Shown piece after piece: positions 36,092 through 45,783 of a stretch of DNA of 64,000 nucleotides. Within the stretch, counting starts at the first letter, position 1; each line of letters starts with the position of its first letter. Made by a program: the position numbers and the translations under genes. The notes beneath the pieces were generated by a model. It saw only the letters and a list, made by a program, of their open reading frames with translations. It was not told the origin of the DNA and made no database searches. This stretch comes from Achatina immaculata (lineage: Eukaryota; Mollusca; Gastropoda; Stylommatophora; Achatinidae): the NCBI GenBank assembly GCA_009760885.1, contig CM019704.1, positions 10,438,303 through 10,502,302 on the forward strand. The letters are read 5' to 3'.

Positions 36092-36636
36092 CAGTTACAC
36101 GGAGGGAATTCACGAAACCTGCAGTTATATGGAGGGAATTCACGAGACCTGCAGTTACATGGAGGGAATTCACGAAACCTGCAGTTATATGGAGGGAATT
36201 CACGAGACCTGCAGTTACATGGAGGGAATTCACGAAACCTGCAGTTACATGGAGGGAGTTCATGAAACCTGCAGTTACATGGAGGGAATTCACGAAACCC
36301 GCAGTTACACGGAGGGAGTTTACGAAACCCACAGTTACACGGAGTGAGTTCACGAAACCTGCAGTTACACGGAGGGAGTTCACGAAACCTGCAGTTACAT
36401 GGAGGGAGTTCAGAAAACCTGCAGTTACATGGAGGGAGTTCATGAAACCTGCAGTTACATGGAGGGAGTTCATGAAGCCTGCAGTTACATGGAGGGAGTT
36501 CATGAAGCCTGCAGTTACATGGAGGGAGTTCATGAAACCTGCAGTTACATGGAGGGAGTTCATGAAACCTGCAGTTACATGGAGGGAGTTCATGAAACCT
36601 GCAGTTACATGAAGGGAGATCTTGAAACCTGCAGAC
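36092..36636 (+). repeat. Minisatellite, 30-bp unit, 18 copies
   Basis: Unit: CAGTTACATGGAGGGAGTTC followed by ATGAAACCTG. The left half favours GGAATTCACG, the right half GGAGTTCATG. A multiple of three, so several frames on both strands stay open to 195 codons without coding signs. The PstI hexamer CTGCAG falls at nearly every unit junction. Confidence 0.97.
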
Positions 36637-36813
36637 GGGGCCGACGAAAGATATTTTTTTAAGTCGAAATACCCCCACCTCCTTTTTTACCCCATATCTT
36701 TTTTGTGTTTGTTTGTTTCATCTACTTATATGAGTCCATGACCAGGAACAATACACCAGCTTGACTGCTCCTCTCCTGTCACAGCACTTTTTGCAGGCGT
36801 TACAGTACAGGAA

Positions 36814-36858
<45 letters not shown>

Positions 36859-36870
36859 CGTGTGTGTGTG
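36637..36870. repeat. Spacer with (TA)n microsatellite
   Basis: 36818-36855 is a pure TA run followed by a short GT run. It lies immediately before the TC that I take as the Helitron 5' end. Confidence 0.85.
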
Positions 36871-37087
36871 TCTATATGGTATATTAGAGCATCACGCTGG
36901 AACGCCTGGAGCAGTTTCAACCAAACTTGGCACACATGTGACTTACAATCTGTCTGGACAATGCACTGTGTGGGTTAGATCATCCATAGGACCCCTAGGT
37001 GGGCCTGGGTGGTGGGGGTGGGATCGAAACCGACCGATGCAAACAATACCCCACTGAACGACGGGACGTACCTCCGGTGATATTTAT

Positions 37088-37317
37088 GCCTGCTTTGGAT
37101 TGTCGGCCGTGACGTCGATGACGTTATATCTACAGAGATGCCGAACGTTTGGCATTGATAACGAGAAACATGATACACGGAGCAGATTTCTGGTTCACGA
37201 AAGACACCCTACTGTTGTTCACCTCAACGTCCATTTAGAAAATGGTCAGAGTGTTTATTTCATAACAGAGAACGCCCATACAGTGGTTGATCAGCCACCA
37301 ACCACATTGACCTAGCT
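37088..37317 (+). pseudogene. Fragment of Helitron Rep/helicase polyprotein
   Basis: The plus frame ends with FLVHERHPTVVHLNVHLENG, then VYFITENAH and PPTTLT before a stop. The run HERHPTVVHLxVHLENGQxVYF is characteristic of the segment between the rolling-circle Rep domain and the helicase in animal Helitron proteins. Only about 70 codons survive; the Rep HUH motif and helicase Walker motifs are absent. This scrap is what fixes the whole 36871-38429 element as a Helitron rather than another DNA transposon. Confidence 0.7.
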
Positions 37318-37904
37318 GTGGGGGTGGGATGGGGATGACATATACAAATCATCGAAAACGACGGATATTAGTGTCGAATCCATAGTTCAATTGTCAGGGT
37401 CCTTGAGATGAGTAGTGATACACCCGGGGGGGGGGCCGTTTAAGTGCAGAATCAGCCCATATCGGTTTAGCGGGGCGGGGGCCCTCGGGCTATAGGTGGG
37501 AAGTGGGTGGCGCGTACCAAGCACTGGAAACGACCGATATTAGTGTCAGATTCGTAGTTTTCGGGGTCCCTGAGATGAATAGTGACATTCTCGAAGTCGT
37601 TTACGTCCAAGCTCAGTCTCCATCGGCTTTGGGGGGTGCGAAGGGGTGGCATGTACCAAGCATCTAAAACGACCGATATTAGTGTCGAATCCATAGTTTT
37701 CGGGGTCCCTGAAATGAATAGAGACATTCTCGATGCCGTTTAAGGCCAAGTTCAACTCCCATCGGCAGGGGTAGGGGGGGGGTGAGAAGTGGTGAAAATA
37801 AAATATCTAAATTGACCGAGATTAGTGTCGAATCCTTAGTGTTTGGGGTCGCTAAGCTGATTGGTGACAGTCCTGATGATAGTTAAGCCCACGTTTAGTC
37901 GAAT

Positions 37905-38372
37905 AGAAGGAATATAACTATGTAGAACCGTCTAGGCTCCGTAGAACCTTCTATAAGTTTGTGGAAATGAATAGAACATTGTAGAACCTTTTAGACGATT
38001 GTGGAACTGAACAGACCTCTCTAGAACCTTCTAGGGAGCTATGGAAATGAATAGAACGCTACAGAACCGTATAGAAGGCTATAGAAATGAATAGAACGCT
38101 ATAGAAGCGTCTAGAAGGTTGTGGAAATGAATAGAACGCTATAGAACCGTATAGAAGGCTATAGAAATGAATAGAACGCTATAGAAGCGTCTAGAAGGTT
38201 GTGGAAATGAATAGAACGCTATAGAACCGTATAGAAGGCTATAGAAATGAATAGAACGCTATAGAAGCGTCTAGAAGGCTATAGAAATGAATAGAACGCT
38301 ATAGAACCGTATAGAAGGCTATAGAAATGAATAGAACGCTATAGAAGCGTCTAGAAGGTTGTGGAAATGAAT
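37905..38372 (+). repeat. Helitron-internal 40-bp minisatellite with HSE-like motifs
   Basis: Unit: ATAGAAATGAATAGAACGCT followed by ATAGAACCGTATAGAAGGCT, alternating with a GAAGCGTCTAGAAGGTTG version, so part of the array has an 80-bp period. Left-edge units read GAACCTTCTATAAG (37943) and GAACCTTCTAGGG (38023). Inverted GAA/TTC units spaced by 2 bp resemble heat-shock elements, partly eroded in the amplified units. Confidence 0.8.
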
Positions 38373-38429
38373 ATAACTTTGTTGACTGGGATAAATAAAT
38401 ACCTGGGCCAAGGCTGAGTAATCAGCTGG

Positions 38430-39689
38430 TAAGAAATAAAATATGTTATAAGCAGTGAATTAAAATATAACAGGGAAATATTCATCCTAATTCTGGAGAA
38501 AGACATTTGCAAGTGCAGACTCACTTTAGGAATGTCTTCTAATGCAGTTGAGTTTATGTTAAAAGCGATCTGAGCTACACAGGCAGATTCAGAGTGTGGT
38601 AATATGTTTGTTGTGAGATAGTCGTGTGAGAGCTGCTTTCATGTCATACACGCCCACTGTGTCTGTCAGATGTTTTATGTTTTCGCAGTTTGTCCACGGT
38701 GTTTGAAAGTTTTTATCATGAAAAAGTTGATTATAGTTAAAAACCCGCCATAACAGCCTAAAGCGCACGTTTGTGCCCAATACTGCTTCATTCCACAGGA
38801 AATAAGCTTTCTCTTCCTAACCTTAGCTTTCTACTCCTCTCTTCTCTCATAGGCTGTAGCCGGTTTTCTGTTCTGCACTTACACCCTCAATATCCTGCCA
38901 TCTCTTGTGTTTCTACAATTTCTTGCTTCCTTATTTTACCTCATAGTTCCCCCCCCCCCGCGTTTTTCTTTTTTTTGCGTCTTGATAATACACTGACGCG
39001 TTTGTCGTGGCTGCTGTCGCTAACGCTGTGTCTTCCATTTGTTATTTCTGTTGATAACATGCCACTGCTGTTATTGTTTACAGTCGGGGTGGTTCCTTGT
39101 TGTTTATACTGAGTCTGAGAGTAGATGCAATATCTAGTCACACAACATACATAGATCCAGTCTCCTCCAGTTTTTGACTCTACTGTTGGCTGTCAGCGAT
39201 GTGGAGGTCACAAGCATCCTACACGTTCTATAGTTTATTAGATGATTACAGGGCGTTGCTCGGGAATTTATTAATTATTCATATTGCTGAGTGGATTTGG
39301 GATCGCCTTGTTTCTCTCATGGACAACCTTATGTTGCTTGCTCAAGGGGAGGGAGGTTCACCCAAGAAGTTATGTATTGCTCCTGGAGGTTAAACTAAAA
39401 ATGTTGTATCTAATCAAGTTTTCAGTTCAATTAATATTATAGTGAATTTGTAAAGTACTTTATGATGTGTAGACTGCCCATGTGACTTGTTCATCGTGAT
39501 CGAGAACCCAAGTGTCATTGGAAATTGCAATCTGTTAAAGTTAAAAAGGAAATCCTTCGGAATGAGTGGTATCCGTGGGATAAAAACTGCTTCACCCTCT
39601 TCCTGTCACTTCACATACATTGCCCAGCATCCTCTTTACACACAGGCCTTGTGCCGTTGCAAAGTTTTGGTGGGTTGAGGTTCTGTAGT
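38430..39689. other. No gene recognised
   Basis: Unique DNA with poly-C at 38949-38958. ORFs near 38771 and 39525 show no domain. Confidence 0.5.
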
Positions 39690-39750
39690 AAAATAATTGG
39701 AGATCCCACCCTAATTTTCACCCCCTCTCACCCCACATGCCGATGGAGTC
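39690..39750 (-). mobile_element. Helitron scrap (antisense)
   Basis: TTTTCACCCCCTCTCACCCC and then GCCGATGGAGTCTGAAC align with the reverse complement of Helitron copy 2 around 37745-37795. About 60 bp only. Confidence 0.4.
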
Positions 39751-40505
39751 TGAACTCTGGGATGCTTGTTCCATGTCAAACATGAAAAGACTTTACTCAC
39801 TTCAGAAACGAGCAATAAGGCTTATAGATGACAAACAAGCAGCACGTATTACAAATAAGGACAAACATCTTGATATTCTACCCCTCAAAAAGAATTTTTC
39901 TTTTCAACAAGGCCAAGTTAATTCATAACATTCTATCGCACAATGCTCCACCTTATCTGTGATCGTTGTTCAAATGCAACCCAAAACACAGTCGACGCTT
40001 AAGCAATTGTATTCTCCCATTACAAAGGCTTGACATCTTTAAAAAAGAAAAAAAGCTTCTCTTACTCAGTTACACACCTTTGGAATGCCCTACCAACTTA
40101 TGTAAAACTTAAAGTAATATTCGTTCTTATAACTTCAGAATTTATCAGCATCTGTTTGATATGGACTGTATGCATCCCTAAGCATAGTCTAAAGTAGTTT
40201 AAAGTATGGCTTGATTGTTGTAATTTTTTAACAGCTTTTCTATAAATTTTAGTTTTGGATGAATGTAAGAATGCAAGTTTATTTCATGCTGTTGCATAAA
40301 TCAGAGCGTGGGGTGTATGGACATGAGATAAGTTTATTATTTAGTTACGTAATCATTTAACTGTGTCTTCATGATTATTATGCTCATTAACAAATACTGA
40401 ATGACTGCGACTGAGTGAAAGCTGTATGATGAAGGACAGAATGTTAGACGGGCCTGCGTGCCCAATTCTTAACCCTTTGAAAATAAAATATGTTCGTTCG
40501 TTCTC
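39737..40505 (+). mobile_element. L2/CR1-like LINE 3' end (copy D2)
   Basis: 39737-39928 encodes ELWDACSMSNMKRLYSLQKR then AIRLI, the conserved jockey-superfamily post-RT motif (K.L..LQKRAIR.I). A frame break follows, then a degraded FSY.AxLLWNALP-like region and the C-terminus YQHLFDMDCMHP. The 3' UTR ends with the same block as copies D3 and D4 (AGACGGGCCTGCGTGCCCAA), AATAAA, and a (GTTC)n tail at 40491-40502. It directly abuts the RTE element, which runs on the opposite strand. Confidence 0.85.
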
Positions 40506-42445
40506 CACAGATTCTTTATTTGTTTTACTTTCTGAAGAGCGATAAGTGTCCTCCTTTTAATTCCCCTCATTGTATCTCCGTTATTAGTGATCCAAGATAT
40601 TCAAAACTCTCCACTTTTTCCAGTTTTTCCTCATTGATACATACTTCAGCTGCCTTGTTTGTTTTGTCAGTTGTCATCAATTTAGTTTTCTTTGCATTAA
40701 GATGAGGTTCTGCTCTTCGCTGTTCTTATGGACTGACATAATTAGTTTTTCCATTCCTTTTTGGTGTTGTGGACAGTAATACTGTGTCATCAGCATATCT
40801 AATCTCTGGTATTTCATAACCTCCAATTGTTATGGCATCGTAATATTCTTTGTCTACATCTTCTCTAACATTCCTCATTATATTTTCAGTATACAAGTTA
40901 AATAAGTAAGGTGACAATATACGCCCCTGATGGACCCCTTGTTTTATGTCAAACCAAATTGTTGTTTCACCATTTATTCTTACTGCTGCCTGTTGGTCTA
41001 GATACAACAGTGATGTTAATTGTATCAAATGTGTTGGAAATCCCATTTTTTCCATTATTTCCCAAAGTTTCTGGTGTTGTACACAATCAAATGCCTTTGA
41101 GTAGTCAGTAAAAGACAAATACAGATTCACATTAAACTCTCTGCATTTCTCTATTGTTAATCTTATACTGAATATATGATCTCTTGATCCTCTTCCTTGC
41201 ATGAAACCAGCTTGGACCATACTGATTTCTTCTATTTTCTTACGAAGTCTACTCATTATGGTTTTTGCATAATTTCAGGTTACCCTTTTTTGGCAGTGGT
41301 ATGAATACAGTTCTTTTCCATTCTTTTGGCCAAATACCTGAATGCCATATCTTTTTACATAGTGCATGATAGATTGTTGCACATTCCTTTCCTTCTGTGT
41401 TAATAAGTTCAGCTGTTATCTCATCACATCCTGGTGATTTACCATTTTTCAGATTCTTTATTGCCCATAAAACTTCTTCTATTGTCGGTTCGGGTTCTTT
41501 CTCCTCCAATAATAATTCACTTGATTTCTGCTTCCACAGTCAGTTGTTTCATATATTTCTCTGCAATATTCCTTCCTTCTTTTTTAGAATTTTCTCTGTC
41601 TCAGTCAAGGCATTCCCCATCTCGTCACAAATTACGTTTAGCTTAGGTGTGACATTTCTCGTCAATGTCTTTATTTCTTTAAACATTTCATTATCTCTTC
41701 CACACTTCTGCTGTCCTTCTATTCTTTCACAATAATCTTATATGTATTTTTTGTCCTTTCTTATGTTTCTTCGTACTTCCTTTGTTAAAGATTTATATTC
41801 CTCTTTGTTGTTGTTTGTCACTTTCCATTGCGTTTTCATTGCTCTGCATTGTTTTATCAGTTTTAGTGTGCCTGCTGTAATCCATCCATTCTTTTGTATT
41901 TTCTTTAGTGGAACCACGTCTTTATTTGTTGTTATTAAGATATCTCTGGCCTGCATAGCCATTTCATCTGGAATAATCTCCTCCTGTACAGCCATCAGGA
42001 TTTCGAAGCGGTTCTTCACTTTTATACCATATTGTTCTGGTATTTTTGTAAGATCAAAGCAGAGTGGTCTTGATCCTGTAACTGTCTTTTTTATCTTTAT
42101 CTTCATGTCTGCTATTAATAACTTATGGTCTGTGTCACAATCAGCACCTGGTAAAGTTTTTGCTGATGTTATACTTGATCTCCACCTTCTTTGCACTAAA
42201 ATGTAATCTGTTTGATTCTTGGTTTTCCCATCAGGTGATGTCCACGTGTAAAGTTTTCTTGATGTTGTTTAAAAAGTGTGTTAGCGATCATTAGCTCATT
42301 TTCCATGCAAAACGCCATTAGATTGTTCACCTGGCTCATTTCTATGCCCTATGCTAAATTCCCTCACAACATATCCTTCGTCTTCTGCTATTTCTGTAGC
42401 AATCTTTACATTAAAATTCCCCCATTATTAATGCAGTATAATTTG
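40506..42445 (-). mobile_element. RTE/BovB-like LINE (endonuclease end through RT), dead
   Basis: Minus strand. 42430-42200: C-terminal part of an apurinic-type endonuclease in broken frames (GNFNVK for the usual GDFN, then SPDGKTKNQTDYILVQ). 42196-41738: GADCDTDHKLLIADMKIKIK (the catalytic SDH is here TDH), then the endonuclease-RT linker. 41509-41249: RT start with NGKSPGCDEITAELIN and VFIPLPKKGN. 41256-40726: GFMQGRGSRDHIFSIR, SFTDYSKAFDCV, GRILSPYLFNLY and the catalytic RYADDTVLL. Then ESFEYLGSLI before the junction near 40505. The C-terminus is missing, cut by LINE copy D2. Layout and motifs match RTE-clade proteins often annotated as craniofacial development protein 2-like. Confidence 0.88.
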
Positions 42446-42790
42446 TATTCATCGCAGCGACCTCGAAAACTATGGATTCGACTATTATCGTTCGCTTTCG
42501 ATTATTTTTACATGTCCCCCATCCTACACCCACCCCTAGTGGCCCTCCCCCATGCAGATGGAAACTGAACTTGGACTTTAAACGGCATCGGGAGTGTCAC
42601 TGTTCATCTCATCGACCCCAAAAACTATGAATTCGACACTAATATCGGTCGTTTTCGATTCCCACCCCCCACCCCCCACTGGGGATGTGTTACCCCCACG
42701 GTACTTTTCCCCAGTTTGTAGGTCATATATGTACCTAGTTTGGTTGACATTGCTACAGGTGTTCCAGAGTTATGCTGGATCATATATACA
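42446..42790 (-). mobile_element. Helitron copy 3, 5' fragment
   Basis: Minus strand from about 42790: ACTCTGGAACACCTGTAGCA, then CAACCAAACTAGGTACATAT, then AACGACCGATATTAGTGTCG and AAAACTATGGATTCGAC, collinear with the left part of copies 1 and 2. No 3' end and no HSE-like repeat remain. It abuts the truncated 5' end of the RTE element. Confidence 0.75.
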
Positions 42791-43668
42791 CACATGCACA
42801 CATCCATTTATATATAATTGTATAAAGATATAAATGCAGTCTGTACATAGTATGAAGTTCTGGTCTGTTTGCACGTGTGCCGGTCTGTAGGCAACCCATC
42901 GTTGTAGTTGTCTTAGTTTCACAAATGTCAGCTCGTGAGGAACACACTGGACATTGATGTTCTTGTCTAAACATGCATTCAAAGGTGAGTAGGCTAGAGG
43001 CATCTGGCATGAAGTGCCAGACAGTGTCTGCAGCCGCAGAAAGGCATTTATGATATTTGCTTGCGTCGGTCTAGACGTTCAGGGAGGAGAGAGTCCAGGC
43101 GCCAGATGTTGAGGGCTATGGTAGACATGCAGCTGGAGAGAGAGAGAGAGAGAGGAATGGTTTGAATGAAAAAAAAGGTTTATGTACAGAATACACAAAG
43201 TTGGTGACAGTTATGGCGAGGAATAAAGATGATAGTCTGCACGTCAGATACTGGAAGGCAGGTGGAGTTAGCTCTTTTTTTGGAGTAATAAACTAGGAAG
43301 TAGACTATATTCATATGTTTTTTTTTCTTCCACGAAAATCACTGAACAAACACTACATGGAACATTTTCTACATTTTGATATACATCATGACATTCCCCC
43401 AAAAGAGCATTCAGCACAGTGAGATAACCGTGTAGTGGATATCAAGGAAAGATGAACATTGACTGACTACGCCACGCACCATATTTTGCGAGAAAAATGT
43501 TTCTTCCCAAAATGTTCAGATAAATCATGAGAATGGATGTATGTGTGGGGTAATAGGAAAGATGATGGGGAAGACAGCGCTCAGAGCTAGTCACATCAGC
43601 AAGAACATACATGTCAACTTTCACACACAAACTCTGAATTTCAGAAATCTCAAGCCAAATGTAGAAAC
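42791..43668. other. No gene recognised
   Basis: Unique DNA with a short GA run at 43137-43153. No supported gene. Confidence 0.5.
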
Positions 43669-43811
43669 GTGCCATATACATAGAACAAATATTGTAGGAT
43701 TAAACCTCGTAGTTTCCTATTTATAAAAAATTGTGCCATATACATAGAACAAATATTGTAGGATTAAACCTCGTAGTTTCCTATTTATAAAAAATTGTGC
43801 CATATACATAG
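43669..43811 (+). repeat. Exact 64-bp tandem duplication plus 15-bp partial unit
   Basis: GTGCCATATACATAGAACAA...CCTATTTATAAAAAATT occurs identically at 43669-43732 and 43733-43796, with a third start at 43797. Right after it, CTGCCTGTGAGAGCTGGCCG resembles one monomer core of the 23866/25960 satellites. Confidence 0.95.
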
Positions 43812-44522
43812 CTGCCTGTGAGAGCTGGCCGTGAAACGAAAGTTGGGACTCATGGAAGCGCACCCTCGCCGGAATAAACGGTGTTTTCAGCATGGTTTCC
43901 AGTTGTCAGTTGCCGAATCTATTTAGTAGCATTACTGCTTGCCATTTTCATTTGTTAACAGACAACCTGTTATGGCGCTATGGGGAGCTGCCTCAACAAC
44001 ATGTAGGAAAGACATGGTTTAGAGTAAATACCTCAGTTTTTAGTGTGTTTAATATACATTATACTCGACTAGGAAGTGCAAGCCATTGGTAGAGGTTTTA
44101 GCGAGCGGTGGTTGTAACTATTTACAAGTAAATGAAACAGCAAGAAATTCCTTGTAAGTTTAATGGAAATATGTGCCTTCAGCTAAAGAGATGTTGACAT
44201 AATTATATATCCATATTGATATATTAAACCTCAGTTTTAAACAAACTGCATTCAGTCTATACGCTAGCTGGTCGTTAAATAGATGTATTTGTATTAAGCA
44301 TAGCGAAAGAGGCCGGCAGGTACCGTGTCTTGTCGACCAGTATAGACCAAACTCTGCTAGTCAGATATCGTCGGTCACAAGATCTGCTCCAGCCGAGTAG
44401 AACCTTCCTTCTTGTTGGCTGTGTTGTGGCTGTTTTGCCCTCTAGCTACAATCCGTCAGTTGTAGAGAGCATTTATTTCACGCACCGTGATTCTTGTTTT
44501 CTGTATCTTTAACTCTTGTCAG

Positions 44523-44766
44523 TTTCATGTACTGTATTGTTTGTTATGATTGCTATTCTTTCCAGTACTAGTTCATGTACTGTATTGTTTGTTATGCTTG
44601 GTATTCTTTCAAGTACTAGATCATGAACTGTATTGTTTGTTATGCTTGGTATTCTTTCAAGTACTAGATCATGTGCTGTATTGTTTGTTATGATTGATAT
44701 TCTTTCCAGTACTAGATCATGAACTGTATTGTTTGTTATGCTTGGTATTCTTTCAAGTACTAGATC
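44523..44766 (+). repeat. Minisatellite, 48-bp unit, 5 copies
   Basis: Unit: ATCATGAACTGTATTGTTTG followed by TTATGCTTGGTATTCTTTCA and AGTACTAG, with ATTGAT/CTTGG variants. Confidence 0.93.
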
Positions 44767-45087
44767 ATACTCGGGGTAAAGTTGGTTTGTTTTTGGACCG
44801 GTTAGGGTATGTATCTGTTAGTAAGGAATCTTCAGTGCTAGATTAGAATTTTTCATTTTCCCATGGCAACTTGTGTGTCCATTTGTGTAGTTTATGCTGG
44901 TGTGTGTTTTGTGCTGGCTGTGCACGTATAGCCTGTCAGTCATGTTAGCAGTATCACATGAATATATGCATGAGTCAGGAGAGCATTTCCTCACATTGTA
45001 CAGATCCTTATCACTGTGAGAAGACTTTCTGCCATTTTCCCTTCTGTGAATAGCTTATGCCAGCCAGACACAGTCTGTCACTTTGTA

Positions 45088-45451
45088 GGCAGGTCTCATA
45101 TGGGAGGCAACGTAACTGGTTGACACTAGCACACAGGTCTCAGGTGGGAGGCAACGTCACTGGTTGACACTAGCACACAGGTCTCAGGTGGGAGGCAACG
45201 TAACTGGTTGACACTAGCGCACAGGTCTTAGGTGGAAGGCAACGTCACTGGTTGACACTAGCACACAGGTCTCAGTTGGGAGGCAACGTCACTGGTTGAC
45301 ACTAGCACACAGGTCTCAGGTGGGAGGCAACGTCACTGGTTGACACTAGCACACAGGTCTCAGATAGGAGGCAACGTAACTGGTTGACACTAGCACACAG
45401 GTCTCAGATAGGAGGCAACGTAACTGGTTGACACTAGCACACAGGTCTCAG
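45088..45451 (+). repeat. Minisatellite, 44-bp unit, about 8 copies
   Basis: Unit: GTCTCAGGTGGGAGGCAACG followed by TCACTGGTTGACACTAGCAC and ACAG. Few variants (GATAG/GGTGG, TAACT/TCACT), so it is young or homogenised. Confidence 0.95.
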
Positions 45452-45570
45452 ACCAGGCAGGATACAGGTACACCTTGTACTTGGTCATAATTCAGATTTG
45501 GATACTGGAGATCATTTGTCTCTGCCACGTCATCACCCACCTGGAAACTTCGTCTTTGCTGGGAACTTGG

Positions 45571-45783
45571 ATGTCTTTCTTCAGATTATCTGAACGTCTG
45601 TCTTTAGATTATCCGGACGTCTGTCTTCAGATTATCTGAACGTCTTTCTTAGATTATCTGAACGTCTTTCTTCAGATTATCTTAACGTCTTTCTTCAGAT
45701 TATCTGAACATCTTTCTTCAGATTATCTGAACGTCTGTCTTCAGATTATCTGAACGTCTGTCTTCAGATTATCTAAATGTCTG
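45571..45783 (+). repeat. Minisatellite, 23-bp unit, about 9 copies
   Basis: Unit: TTCAGATTATCTGAACGTCT followed by TTC or GTC. Each unit holds the imperfect palindrome TTCAGATTATCTGAA. Confidence 0.93.

Larger units (their letters stand above)
36871..38429 (+). mobile_element. Helitron copy 2, about 1.56 kb, decayed
   Basis: The 5' end reads TCTATATGGTATATTAGAGC, then CTGGAACGCCTGGAGCAGTT, a typical Helitron left end. The 3' end reads GGCTGAGTAATCAGCTGG followed by T, fitting the CTRR rule. Inside are a helicase-region coding scrap (37088-37317), about three repeats of a ~130-bp module marked by GATATTAGTGTCGAATCCAT (37360-37760), and a 40-bp minisatellite (37905-38372). The base before TC is G, not the usual A, so the 5' boundary is slightly uncertain. 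It cannot encode Rep/helicase now. Confidence 0.85.

Noticed and set aside
36078..36678. Repeat array with regular spacing, considered as CRISPR-like
   Set aside because: Units are contiguous 30-mers with no variable spacers; the genome is animal and there are no cas-like genes.
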